Assembly: GCF_016086655.4 (NCBI RefSeq)
Contig: NC_052136.2
Location: 48,848,492 to 48,912,491, forward strand
Direction: 5' to 3'
Source of the DNA: Lepeophtheirus salmonis
Taxonomy: Eukaryota; Arthropoda; Copepoda; Siphonostomatoida; Caligidae
DNA length: 64,000 nt
Part shown: positions 1 through 11,973 of the stretch, piece after piece
Layout of the letters: every line of letters starts with the position of its first letter
Numbering within the stretch: the stretch's first letter is position 1
Program-made: the position numbers and the translations under genes
Notes under the pieces: generated by a model
What the model was told of the DNA's origin: nothing
Database searches by the model: none
What the model saw: only the letters and a program-made list of their open reading frames with translations

Positions 1-904
1 TTTTTTAACATTGATGTGGACCTTATAAAAGTTGATCAAAATTTATGAAATTTCTACAAAAGAATTTTTATAAGGTGAACACTTTTACATTACCAACAAA
101 GAGAAATTAAAATATTTTGAAAATCATGGGGGGTTTGTTTCATCCATAAGTTTTCTTGTTTCAAATAATGAAATACATATTGATTGACAATCTTTACTTT
201 AATAAGTGACTTAATTGAGGAATTTTCATTATTATAAATTATGGAAAAGAGTCGTAAGTCTGAATCCCTTATATCGTAGTCATTTTTTTCCATTGACCAA
301 TGTCGATATATATCAAGTACGTCATCAAAAACAAAGTAACTATGTTGAGTAATTCTTTTAACTATGAGAAATTTAATTGTATAATACATATTTATGTCCA
401 AAAACTAAATCAATGAGATAAAAGTAATTCAAATAATAAGAAATATATTTCCCTTTACTATTTTCGTGCACAATACATAACACCTTCAATAGTATTACTT
501 GTTTTCCAGGTTTAATGAAATATTACAATAATTTTGTTATTGGTGGCCTAAGTCCAAAATAAACAAATCAAAGCTAAATACATTATCTACATAATGATAA
601 CATTCAAAGCTACTTATGTTTATTCATTAGTAAATTAGTTTTCTCTTCCGTATGTTTGCCCTCTTCTTCCTATCTGTTCCTACTATTTGTAAAATATTCT
701 GAAGATGTTGATCTAATTTAAAAAACAATGGTAAAGTCAGAACTTAGTTACACGTTTTTCTTTAAAGTCAGTAATGGCTTTAGTGGGAATTATATTTGAT
801 TTTGAAGACATATAAGACTACAAATTTATCCACTTTTGGACTTATTTGGTCAGAAAATCCGTCTCTTAGCCCATCAGTTGCATGAAACTAAAAAACAACT
901 GTCT
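1..904. other. AT-rich spacer with one unrecognised ORF
   Basis: No recognisable gene. A 103-codon open frame runs on the minus strand (90-401). Its product is rich in Ile, Asn and Tyr, with the stretches SDLRLFSIIYNNENSS and LKQENLWMKQTPHDF. Open frames of this size are not very unusual at this base composition, but the protein looks less low-complexity than most chance ORFs here. I do not recognise it. Confidence 0.3.
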
Positions 905-1745
905 TCGACAGTGTTATGTCATTTGGAAAACGTGGATTCCCAAAACCTGTACCAAAGTGATTTTTAGGTATTTCTGTCCGTCACCGTCTCCATATTTCAT
1001 TGCCATGAACCTCATGTCCAAGCTGTGTTGCTTATTTGATGGAGTCAAATCACTGAAGAGTGTAAGTGGTACTATTTTTGTGATTAAATACCATAGATTA
1101 CCAGATTGAGCAGATATGGTACTCTTAGACACGGTTGGATTGATTACCATAAATTTTAGGGATTTCTTGTAGCGACACAAATCATTCCAAGGAGCATCCA
1201 GGACTGTGTTACGTGTATTCTATTTAGAACTGTTGATCAAACATTTAAAATTTCAAAAGACGTTCAACTTCTCACATTGATATTTTTTTATAAAGGTTCT
1301 AGGTGACAAAGATTTTGATCAAATAAACCCAGTTCGCCATCCAGCGAGCCTTTTGTATTGCACCAGGACGCTTGAGGCTAAAATCCTTGTTGCAGAGGCC
1401 ATCCAAATATATCACGCACAATTAAGAGAATTCATTGTAATCATCACGCTGATGTTGTATAGAGACTTTGGCCAACTCAAGAGCTCCATCTCTCCAATTT
1501 TGTACCACAGTCTTAATTTCATCAGAATAATTTCTTAAATCAAATAAAGTCAGCTTGTCTTTGCTCAGGCTCCTCAAACCTTCAAAAATGTTTCAAAATT
1601 TTTTGAAGACGGATAATTCTAGTAATTTCGACGCTTCCATTTTCATGTTTTTGAATATTTGTGTCAGCATCACCTCACCAATATAATGCCAACATGCCAG
1701 CCAGATTAAAGGTCGTCCTAATGCCTGTTGATGTAATATTATCAA
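905..1745 (-). pseudogene. Transposase-like relic of an unclassified repeat family (copy 1)
   Basis: Read on the minus strand, one frame runs from about 1745 to 1300 with only two internal stops, then continues after a short degraded gap to about 905. Visible blocks in order are LIWLACWHYIGEV (about 1675-1713), RNYSDEIKTVVQNWRDGA, HQRDDYNEF, RPGAIQKARWMAN (about 1331-1370), DAPWNDLCRYKK (about 1170-1205) and NLWYLITKIVPLTLFS. From memory, the same ordered blocks (CRHHI, PGAxxxARWMA, APxND, HLWYLxEExV) mark a repeated transposase-like protein of arthropods and Hydra that I cannot name. Two related fragments lie at 36985-37625 and 61846-62170. The N-terminal third is missing. The copy is dead: it has stops, and no terminal repeats are visible. 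The order of blocks is seen in the sequence; the link to transposition is inferred. Confidence 0.65.
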
Positions 1746-4700
1746 AAGTATAAATTAACACAAAACTCACATTTCACGATGATGAATATAATCTAATTTT
1801 GACACTACAAAATAATCTCTAGTACTTAAATATATACATACGTATGTATATAAGTGGAATGAAATAATTCGACTACAATTTGTTTTCTGAATTAAACTCA
1901 TATGTAAATATAATACAGGGATTTTGGAAGGATTAATTGAATGTATGCAAGTACTTTGTACATGATTTTATATAGATATATATATTATTTTTTGCTTTTA
2001 AACTATTAAAATAATTGATTTACTGCGTCTTAAGTTAAAATATTTATAGGAGATTAAATGTATAAATCTTTGTAAAAGAAGTAATGTTCATATTCTAAAA
2101 TGCTCATAAATTAAAAATTATAACGTATCAATAAATATTTATTCAATGCTTCAACTGTTTAAATAAATATGTATGTTCTGTTTGTACCTAGAAAGTAGTA
2201 GTTATATACTTTGCTTAAGGGACACAAAAAAGTTCAATAATATTTATACAATGTATAGGATTTATTATTCACTTTAGGCCTTATGGATCTGCCATCCTAT
2301 ATTTGTTGTATTTAATTATGTTAAGTTCTTATTTGTTTTTGTCATATTATTTGCGAAATAGTCGCTTTCTGATAATATGAACCAAATAATTGACAGATTA
2401 AAATTATCAGATAGTGTTAATAAGTGAATAAAGTAACAAATAGCTCACTAAATAACCAAATAAATAGCTAAATACCGAATATAAATAATTCGAATAGCTT
2501 TTGATCACGAAGATGAAAGAAGGAACACACATACGGTACATTCAACTCCCTCACGCCTCACATCAATTATATAAATAATTAATAGAAGGGATCACGTTTA
2601 TATCCGTGCATCCAACTCCGTCTCAGGAAGGAATATAACGGATACACTTCGGCAAGATCAAGGCATGTATTCCATGGATACTTCCAATACATATTTGATT
2701 ATCAGTTAAATTTATCTCCGAATTATAACTATCCAAGTATCACATGGAGTCTCCGAGAATTTTGGGTTCTTTCACTCCAACTCATCACCTTGGGAAATTA
2801 TCTACATTTCTTTGTCAAGTATAAACAATTATTATGGATCCCCTAACAGGTACTCATACCAACATTAAATTTAACTTTATTGACAGGACTATTCCACTGG
2901 AAGCGTTGTCAATGTGGGAGTTGAATCTGGAAGTCATTTGAATGAATCTCTTTTATTGAGGGAAAAATATGGGAAGACGACGGAAGAATCTTTAGCTAAA
3001 ATTATGCTCTATCTCTTTCAATGGTTTATTGCCCAATCAAGGCATTATAAATTAATAAATGAAGAAGTCATATTAATTTATTTATGAATAGTTTATTATA
3101 AAATTAAACTAATTGATTAATACAAATATAAATTATACAATTTGAAAACAATCTTTAATTTAATTAAATAAATGAGGATCTGAATTTAGCAATAATGGAA
3201 TCAAATAGTAATTTATTATTGCCTTAATCTTGTAGGAGCTCATTGCCGTTTTGCACCCTTAAAAACATTAGAGTTATGAATGGGGAAGGTAGTCTATTGA
3301 CTTCCTTGCTTTTGAATAAGTCAAACCAAATCCAACATGAATCTTCAAGTTAGTGAATTAAGCCTTTCTCAAAAAGAAAATAACTTGGATTTTGTAGAAC
3401 GGTAATGCAAAGATGTCTAAAAAAGAGGAGGCTTTTGTAATAAATAATTAATATTGATAAGTGAAACCAAAGCATGTAGAAGGCTATGATAATCAACTTC
3501 ACCTATCGGAATAGAAATGATAACTCTTGATTGTTGCAGTAAATGAAGGATTTATAGATGGAGACCATTCCTCTTTATAATTGATCCAACATATTGTTGG
3601 GATAATTTACATTTTGACATGGAAGAATATTAAGGAAATATGGGATTGTATTGGAAATGAGGATTTAACTCTCTGGAGTTGACAATAGGAGCAAACAAGA
3701 CACAATAATTTTAGCCCATCTTTGCAAAGTTGACTATTTTTCAAGGTTCGATGAGTTGAAGTGAAGCGACTCGGATTCCGAAAGACACAATAAATACTGA
3801 AATATAGTTAAAATCCAAGTAAAGATTTAACAGCATCATATTGCCGAACTAGATTCATTATATTCTTTCTCAAAACAGAGTTGGAAACACAGACATGATC
3901 CTTTATAAATTATATTAATACGACAAAAAGAGGAGGGAGGGTTGTCCTTTTTCTAAAATAGTCTTGTAATTATGTACCGTGTGTCCGTTTCTCTCTCTAT
4001 TCATTCTCATAAAAAATTATGAGATCCTTCATCTCAAGGATTACCAAATAAAAAAAAATTCCCCTACATATAAGATTAGGTACGTTGTATTTTGAATTTT
4101 ATCCACTCAAAAGTTAAATAATCAAACAACATTTGTATCCCTATGTATATTTTTCACCCATATTTTGTTTATATCTGAAATTCAGAAACATTATTAGAAT
4201 TACGGCCGAAATTAAATTTTTTGATTTGAAACTTGTCCGAATTTATGAATTTTGGGGATTTTTTGATTGTGTTTTTAAATCTTTAATAACTTCTGCATTT
4301 GATATTTTAAAGAAAATATTTTGGTACGAAACTTCTTAGTAACATATTTATCAATGTGTTTATTCAAAAAATATCTCTAATATAACACACGTTGTCTATA
4401 TAAAATATATGAACATAAACACCTCTTTGATGTGTCCGGCAACGCGTAACTTACTTTATTTCAATAAATTATTTTTTTATAAAGGTTTATTTTATACTTT
4501 CTTAAAATATCCTTTCCTTTTAAAAAAAATATTTCGTTTTATAATTTATGGCCTTTTTATTGAAATTATTTTTCGAAGTATCCATTTAAATTTATACATA
4601 GTGAGAGAGCAGTAAAGAGTGGGTCTTAATGGGTACAAGTCCCAAATGTCCCTCCTCAAACCGGTCATTTACATTCCGTTAAATCAGCTTTTATAACTAT

Positions 4701-4977
4701 TGTGTCATTATAAAATGTATCTATTTACATATTTAGTGGCTTGATAATTATACCATGTGCGTGGTTAAATCGAAACACTTATAAAAGAGTGAAATAACAA
4801 TTACATATGCGACAAATTGATAATTTCTCCCATAAGTTAAACAAAACTGTATGTATTGACTGAAGCAAGCCGTTAGACTACTTACAACGTCAAGACGGAC
4901 ATTAATGGCGGTATTTTCATCGAAATGAAGCCTGGAAGTGTTGGCTGGCCCAAAAAATAAATCCGAATTACATCAAG
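1746..4977. other. Gene-free AT-rich stretch
   Basis: No recognised gene. A 22-nt perfect palindrome lies at 1831-1852. Two open stretches of more mixed composition lie at 2588-2848 (stop to stop, about 86 codons, no ATG) and 2886-3087 (plus strand, about 66 codons, preceded by a pyrimidine/CAG-like acceptor). They could be decayed exons or an unrecognised repeat; I see no family signature. ORFs at 4133-4339 and 4409-4615 are Phe/Ile/Tyr-rich and look like chance. Confidence 0.4.
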
Positions 4978-5085
4978 AGGCTTCCAAGAAAAGCCAAAAT
5001 AAATCCGTACAAGCAAATGCTAAAAACTTTGGCGTTTCTGGAGGCACGATCCTGAATACTATGAAGAAGGCGAGTTGAGGACTAA
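4978..5085 (+). pseudogene. Mariner-like DNA-binding (HTH) fragment
   Basis: The plus strand reads KSVQANAKNFGVSGGTIL followed by NTMKK. This resembles the second helix-turn-helix of mariner transposases, which usually follows the pattern KSxRxxAKExNVSxxTIRxxxK. No catalytic domain or terminal repeats are visible nearby, so this is a short truncated scrap. After it, the frame shifts to ELRTKLNPC, which would be the residues following the helix. The neighbouring minus-strand ORF 5105-5374 (89 codons) is not recognised. Confidence 0.4.
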
Positions 5086-5619
5086 GTTAAACCCATGCGT
5101 TAGGTTAAAGTTTTCTTTTGGTGATGTGGTAATTCAATAAAATTATTCCAACCCTCTCGAATTTCCCTCTTGGTTGCATATCAATTCCAAGCACTGAACA
5201 AAGGCACCTTATCTTGAAGCTCTGAAAGCTTCTATTCCTAAGCATTAGATTACACTTACTACTAGTCAGAGGTTTTCGAGGTTCGATGGATGGTAAATTT
5301 ATGATAGAATAGACAACAAATGTGCTATTGTCTGTACAAAATTTAGCTAATGTATCTCTTTTAGTTTCCGACATATAAATTGTTCAAATTCAAGATTCAA
5401 TGTATATATTTTCCAATTACGCAACCTGGCATTTCAATAGAAAGTGTTAAAAAAAATAAGGGAACTGATTCGAAATTTAAAATTAAATTACTTATTCCAA
5501 ATAAAAAATAACAACTTAGCAATTAAAACATTTTTTTTATAATGTTGCACTTAAATTGTAATCCTAGGTAGTTGTAAGGGTCTGAATATAGTATTACTAG
5601 ATTCTAGATTTATTATATA

Positions 5620-6479
5620 CAGGGTGGTTCATTGAAATGTCAACACGAAGTAATTCAATATTGAATTAAAGTTGATTGATGGAAATTTATTCAAATTTCA
5701 ATATACTAAAGCACAAACAATTACTTATAAAGCAAAATAAATTTGAGCTTTCTACCTTACATACAAGTTACGATAATGACACTTTAACGTGATTGACAAA
5801 TTTCAATTTGGCACTCCAAGCAGCTGGGCGTCTACAGGACCACTGGCTACGCCAACAACAAGTTCATAACGTTGGAGAGGAAGAAGAGTTCTTTTAAAAA
5901 GGCCAAACTGGATCTGGAGGAGTTAAATAAAGTAGCCCTACCAATACCCTCATGCCCACGATGGCTTATGCAAGAGATCTTGGAATTTCCCACCAAGCTG
6001 TCCATAGATCTATCAAAAATTGGGTGGAAAGAGCCTTGTGAGGATGGAGAGACAATTTTTGACACCAGTAATGAAAGAAACTCATTTTCTCCGTTACAAG
6101 ACTCTATTGAATGAGTCGTTTGAACTCTTTTTGACACTTTTGACCAAGTACAGTTCTGAAGCCAACCCCTTGACTACACCCTTTCGATGCATGTTGAGTA
6201 GAAGACCTGCATTGACTGTTATCCAAACACTAAGGCCCTGAAAGCCATTATCAGCCAGCACTGTGAAACCATGACAGAGGACGAATTCTGCAATAGGTGC
6301 CAGGGCTTTCTACCGCCACCTGGAAGGCATAATTGCCACATTGAGCTGTAGCATTATTGTTTAAGAGAGACTTACACTATTTATAGTTTTCATTTTCTTG
6401 AAATTCTATTGTTAATTAATAAATCATAATTTGTTGAAGTTTTAAATTCAAAGTGTTTAGATTTTAATGGACCACTCGG
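5620..6479. mobile_element. Mariner-like deletion derivative, 860 bp, TA-flanked
   Basis: The left end reads CAGGGTGGTTCATTGAAATG. The right end, reverse-complemented, reads CCGAGTGGTCCATTAAAATC. They match over about 28 bp as imperfect terminal inverted repeats. Both ends abut TA (5618-5619 and 6480-6481), the mariner/Tc1 target duplication. A full element should be about 1.3 kb, so roughly 0.4-0.5 kb has been lost from the catalytic core. The same TIR family bounds the element at 34702-35313. Confidence 0.9.
5955..6345 (+). pseudogene. Mariner transposase remnant, core deleted
   Basis: Three pieces of a mariner transposase can be read in different frames. An HTH block YARDLGISHQAVHRSIKNW lies around 5968-6024. 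It is followed by a linker VRMERQFLTPVMKETHFLRY. The C-terminal part starts with PLDYTLSMHVE around 6168, then KTCIDCYPNTKALKAIISQ and TMTEDEFCNRCQGF. The third catalytic Asp motif (PLDY) is present. The first and second catalytic Asp segments are absent, removed by an internal deletion near 6115-6165. Frameshifts and a stop inside MHVE* confirm a dead copy. ORFs on the opposite strand here are shadows of this gene. Confidence 0.85.
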
Positions 6480-6481
6480 TA

Positions 6482-8904
6482 TGACATCATAGTACATGCA
6501 TCCAAATAGAAATAAGGAGAACATTTATGAACAGGACAATATGTTATAAGAATGATTGGATAAAAACCTTACAATATTATTTATTGAACAATTTACCTTT
6601 TTTTTTTTGTAGCAACTCCAAATAAGTTTTACTTCTCCACTCATGATAATGTTACTTAATTCGCCCCTCCCCCCACACCAATTATAATGAAGAAAAAATT
6701 TAAGGATTAACAAACAGTTATACACTAGAATATATATATAATAACAAATAGAGGCTTTAATTTTATTGTTATTATGGTTTGGACTATAATCAACTGATGC
6801 ACAAAATAGGTACACCTACAATTGAGATATAAAAGTTTGACGAAGTTTTTTATAATGAAATCATATATGTATATGATTTCTAAATTATATTTTTTCCATT
6901 CTTTCCTTTTGGTTAATAAATTAAACAAATAGTTTTTACAAAACGATCAAAATAAAAATTATGAAAAAATTTATATAAAAACTTAATTTAAATATAATAT
7001 TTAATTTAAAGACAATAAAAGAACTAGAGTACATAAACCTGTAATACAGTTCAGCTGATATATTAAAGTTGTAGATATGTATGAATGTAAAAAAAGAATC
7101 CAATTTTTGATATAAGTTTTATTTAAACTGTTTACTTTACTATTGAAAATTATCGTGATTAGTTCATTCCAGTCGACTGAAGTTATTCACAATAAAAGTA
7201 ATGTGAATGAATTTTCATTAAAATCTGTCAAATGGTAACTAAGTTGTATGATTCTAAAACTAAGGTAAAATCTCTTTAACACAATTACTTTCTGCATAAA
7301 ACCATGTGTAGTTTTTTGAAATTATATTGTATAATAATTGAGTAATATCATTTTTATTAAAACCACAATATCGCAAATTGAATTCAATATTAATAGAAAT
7401 CAAAAAAAGTTCAACGAATGCTTTCCAAAAAGTAACGATGTCTCTGTGAGTATCTTATGGATATATTTTTTTGTGATATGATTTGAAAACTGTAAAGGGC
7501 AGACTTGTTGTATATATAATTATTGAATGAAATACTTTCGTTTCGGAGTAACATAACTATTTTGGTATCTGAGGGAACAGGTATATATATAGTTTTTATA
7601 TTTCCAATTAATGAGATTAATGTTGACTATATTTTTTGCTTTTAATTGGGGACTTTTGATTATTATGAAATAGAGTCTATAGGCTTAATTCCTTTCATCA
7701 ATGTTATTTTCTGTCTGTTTACATCTTTTATCACGAAGGGTTTCCCGAGCAGTATTTTCCAATTACTCCTTTGTATGCAAACAAATAATAGTCTGTTGAA
7801 TAAGTCTTTAAACAATGAAAGTTTAATTGCATCCCACATTTTAAATTACTTTGGTTTTTTAAAGTAATTTAACCTTAAAATTTTCATTGTATAATTAAAA
7901 AAAGATATATTTCAAAAATATGCATCTCCAAAGATTTTTGTTCCATTTTGTATTTTTTTAGTGATCCCATTTTGAAATGTTAAAGTTTTCTACTCATCGT
8001 GAATGGATTGATTTATTGTTTCAATCCTGGTATCTCATTGCAATAGAAGGAGCCCAGTCTACTCCTTTTTGAAGTTTGGTAGTTTTCCACGGATAAATTT
8101 TCCTATAATCGTCTTCGTGGAATTTGGAATCCAAATTTGAATATTTCTTTAGATGAATGATCAAGTTGGAAATATCTTCCTTTGATTGCTTTGATCTTCC
8201 TTTTAAGGTTCATGGCAAATGAAGTTGACATTAAAATTGGAAAAATATTGTGATAATGTGGAATATTTACTAGTACACCCCAATAAAAAATGGGTTCACT
8301 TAAAAATGGAACAAAAATACTTGGCGATGAATATTTTTAAATAGGTTTACTTTGAAATTATACATTGAATATTTTTCTCTAATATCAGCTAGGATATTCT
8401 TCATCATTATTGATTATGAATAAGTTTTGAGGGTTTAAAAAGAGTGTCGTTTTTCATAATTTTCAGCCTAAAAATGGAAATATAACGAGTTCAGAACAAG
8501 ATACAGAATCAATAAAACACTATAAAATAAGTTTTATTTATCGTACTTTTAATTTGGGGATTGTTTAAGATTAAAAAAAGATCCTGGACAATAACGGTCC
8601 CGAATTACAATAATCCCAGTTATTTCAGAATTCAGATGACTAAGAGAAAAACTGAGGTCATTTATAGATATTGTGCTACTAGATAAGTTCTATTATTGTT
8701 TTCAATTTATTTGTAAAGAAAAAAAGTCACCCCCTTATCGTTCCCCTGTCTAATTTTTTCCACATATCTATTCAATTTTGTAGATAATTTATATAGTTAT
8801 ACTCGTATTTAATGTAATATGTCGGGAAAAAACTAATTTTGTATTTCCCTCCTTATTTAAACTAAGTATATCTTATTTGTTATTGATCAAATTGTATCAT
8901 ACGA
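6482..8904. other. Gene-free AT-rich stretch
   Basis: No recognised gene or complete element. It holds an imperfect palindrome GAAATCATATA-TG-TATATGATTTC near 6857-6880, short homopolymer runs, and a 73-codon ORF at 7646-7867 whose product is hydrophobic and unrecognised. The stretch around 7980-8240 is slightly richer in GC and could be an old unrecognised repeat. Confidence 0.4.
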
Positions 8905-9600
8905 TACAGTGTTAAAAAAAAGTCCCTTTTAGTCTTAAATTATCGTGCGTCGAGTTTGGAGGTCTCGAAGGAAGAAATTCTCCATATTTTACATTTTTAC
9001 AACCTGAAAAGGACAAGCGTATCAGAGCGACTAAGAAAATTTGTATTGTATATTGAGGTGATAATCTTTTGGTTCGTGTTGCACAACAGTATTTCGATCG
9101 ATTTCGTTGTGGTATTTTGGTGTTAAATGATGCACCAGGCACTAGCAGACCTGTCGTAGAAAATGTCAATAAAATCATGAATAATATCAGGATAGACCGC
9201 CATGTTAGTAGCCGTAACATCGCCCATGAACTGTACATCGATCATAAAGCCGCTTTGAACCATTTGATGGGACAGGATACAAAAAAAAACTCTAATAGGT
9301 AGGGCATCGTGTTTTATCAAGACAACTGTAGGCCACATATATTTGATGACACGCCAGAAACTCCAGGAGCTCGGATGGTCAATTCTTATGCATCCACAAT
9401 ATTGTCTGGACATGGCACTGGGGAGTACAAATTTTACCTCAAAAGAAAATTGTGAAAAAGGGTTGTCCCTGTTTTTTTGCCGATAGGGACTAAGGTTTCT
9501 ACGAGAAGGGTATTATGAAGTTGTATTATCGTTGGCAACAAGTTATAGAACAGAATAAGGCATACATGGATTAAATCGGATAATTAAACACTTCTTATAA
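8905..9600 (+). pseudogene. DD34D mariner transposase relic with internal deletion
   Basis: The plus strand reads EEILHILHFYNLK (N-terminal HTH, about 8980), then QQYFDRFRCGILVLNDAP, SRPVVENVNKIM and DRHVSSRNIAHELYIDHKAA (9069-9270). These are the N-terminal half of a mariner transposase whose family pattern is FRxGxFxxxDAPRxGRPVVENVDKI. It then jumps directly to GIVFYQDNCRPH (around 9303), the second catalytic Asp block, followed by LMHPQYCLDMALGS and the C-terminal YEKGIMKLYYRWQQVIEQN (about 9497-9552). The first catalytic Asp region, WVPHEL linker and DYHLF block are missing. Terminal repeats could not be fixed; the start is near 8905 and the end near 9600. It is non-functional. Confidence 0.85.
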
Positions 9601-11493
9601 AGCATTGAAGTAAAGTGAAATAGATGATATTACTTTTTTCCAAACCTAATGGATTGAAAAACCCCTTAGCCATCACTGGAACTTTCACAAACCAAATTTT
9701 CTTTGTATATTTCATCATACCAATGAAAGGTTTTCCATAGATACATTCAGCAATGTACTCTCTCCCACACATCTAAATATAACTTCTAGTCTTCTAGTGT
9801 TGTAGTATTTGAATAATATAGCAAAACCAGTTGATCCCCATTTGGGGATCAGGGAACTGAATTGGTTCATTAATAAATTATAAAAAGTAATTACACTATT
9901 TTCAGGATAAACCATTTGTTCCATTTTGTAACACTATAAATGGTATGTTTAAAAAAAACGTACCTTTGTTAGTATTAGTTATTTAGTTTCTTATCTTAAA
10001 GGAAAGAGGCGATAAGCATATATCAATAGGAAAAATTATCAACTTCATTTTTTGGGTATTTAAAATTATCTAATATGCTCAACTCAAATTTTGAATCACA
10101 TCATTGCTAGAGATGAGTTTTATGTAGATAAATATTATAGTTTTTTTTACCCCTCATACTCTACATATGTCATATTCCAAATTAGTTTTTTGATCAAAAA
10201 TGTGTGAAAGAGTGACCATGATTTACATACTTGTCTTTTCTTTAATCATCCGTCTTGTGTCCTCCTTCCTTAGAGTCTCTTTAGTTATCCCTAAAGTAGC
10301 AAATATACTCTACATACATAAATTGTAGTAAACATAATTTAAAAAAAAGTATATGTTTGAAAAGTATGAAAATTTTAGTAACTATCCGATTATGAACTGG
10401 TACATTATCCATTTCTAAATTAATAAAAATGTGTTTTTTATTCCTTCAATCTATAATTTATCACTTATACGTTTGAATATATTCCTAGAAAATTAAATCA
10501 AATTATTTCCATTTCTTTATTGATCTTCATGTAGCTAAGTTTGGGATAATTCGTATATTGAACAATTATTAATCAAGTTTTATTTAATTTTATTAACGGC
10601 AATAAACACAAAAATATTTTTTTATTTTATATAATACACGCAATCTCATCAAAATTTATGGATACTTATTTAATCCTCAAAATTTACATCATGTAATAAA
10701 TATTCCATAGAAACTTTATAAATTTTTTATCATCTTTTTACTGTAAGAATATCAAATTATATCTTGTTAAAACCACAAACACAGCTTGTTAAGATTATTT
10801 ATAATAAGGTTTTGTTTTTTCCAAAGTCTTATATTAATACAAGCATTTCAAGTTGTATGTTTATATATTTAAGGGTGCCAAATGAAGTGAATAGTTAAAA
10901 AAAGATACAATATTTTAATGATGTTATAAAAATAATTTTTCAACTGTTTTTCTTGCAACTGTTTACGTTTATTAGGTTTATTTATCCAGTTTGCTTTTTA
11001 AAAGGATTTTCACTAACGATAAGTTAATTATTTATCCTAGTTTGAAAGTAGTAACGTATCAGTGAGGTAGGCGCACCAAAGTTTATAGTAAATTATGTCA
11101 ACGGTTATGTTGTCTCTCAGAGATAAAACATTTTTATGAGATTCCCTCATGCTTGGTTATATACGCTCACCTCATCAACCAATATAAACATACCTTATTT
11201 CGCTAGCTGTAAATATTTTCTTGTATTTCAAATAATATCGTTTTGAAGGGTCCAGAAGATTATGTCAAACTTTTTTAGATCATTATGTTGTTAAAATCCT
11301 TTTGGAAAGTTTACATATTACTTAATTTTTGTTTTTTATAGGAAATATAACAGATAGAGCAATGATAAAAAGTTAATATAAAGTAGGGATTATCAACCTT
11401 CTTTTTTTTTTTTTTTTAATGATGTACCACATGTAAAATATTAATTTAACTTAAGTATCCCCTTAGCAGCACAAACATTTTTATCTTCAGTAA
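9601..11493. other. Gene-free AT-rich stretch
   Basis: Two overlapping minus-strand ORFs (9584-9772 and 9715-9924) can be read in neighbouring frames, as if one degraded coding region of about 110 codons had shifted frame. The products (for example KPFIGMMKYTKKIWFVKV) are unrecognised. The rest is low-complexity AT-rich DNA, with a poly-T tract at 11402-11417. Confidence 0.35.
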
Positions 11494-11877
11494 CAAGGGC
11501 ATCTGTAGGTTAAAATTTTGGAAAGGGGGCTTAGTTTTTGAATTTTTTCTCTTTGAAAAGAAGTCCAAAAATTAAAATTTTTGCAAAAAAATTATAATAT
11601 GTTAATTTATTACCTTTCTTTTTTTTTTTTTGCAAAAATCTGTGGCTATTCTCAAAACAAATAAAAAATTGATAAATCGATGTCTATTCTCAAAAAATTT
11701 CAAATATAAAATTTTTTAGGGAACAATTTATAAATTCATGGCTATTTTCAAAAGTAAAATAAAATTTCACATATTATAGTGAAAAAAAACATTAAATTTT
11801 CTAGTAAAAAATCAAAATTTCCTTAATTTGGGGGATCGACTATATCCGTTCCAGCCAACCTCCTGTGAAAACCCCTG
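11494..11877. repeat. Possible hAT-like MITE with internal short repeats
   Basis: The left end CAAGGGCATCTGTAGGTT and the reverse complement of the right end CAGGGGTTTTCACAGGAGGTT match imperfectly and have the CAGGG start typical of hAT elements. Inside, a motif of the form TGGCTATTCTCAAAA recurs three times (near 11640, 11683 and 11741) in AT-rich filler. No clear 8-bp target duplication is visible, so the boundaries are tentative. Confidence 0.35.
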
Positions 11878-11879
11878 AG

Positions 11880-11973
11880 TTATTTAACACATATTCTTAG
11901 AAAATCTCAAGAACACTCTAGAGTGCTTCCAAGTACCCCAAGGGGAATGCATACTCCCGATTGAGACACACTG
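11880..11973 (-). repeat. hAT-type MITE end
   Basis: On the minus strand the sequence starts CAGTGTGTCTCAATCGGGAG and goes on through a CCCCTTGGGG palindromic core and a CACTCTAGAGTG core. This arrangement (CAGTG-type start, then a CCCCTxGGGGTAC palindrome) is what I recall of hAT MITE termini in many animals. The opposite end was not found with confidence; it may be the element ending at 11494, or lost. Confidence 0.45.

Noticed and set aside
2588..3087. Possible host exons (open stretches 2588-2848 and 2886-3087) with an acceptor-like CAG
   Set aside because: The two frames do not join in phase through the candidate GT-AG intron without a stop, so I did not call a gene.
4133..4615. Two 68-codon plus-strand ORFs
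   Set aside because: Phe/Ile/Lys/Tyr-rich products from about 75% AT sequence with no motif; consistent with chance.
5847..6137. 96-codon minus-strand ORF and the plus-strand 5872-6114 ORF
   Set aside because: Both are off-frame shadows of the 5620 mariner transposase, whose motifs read in other frames.
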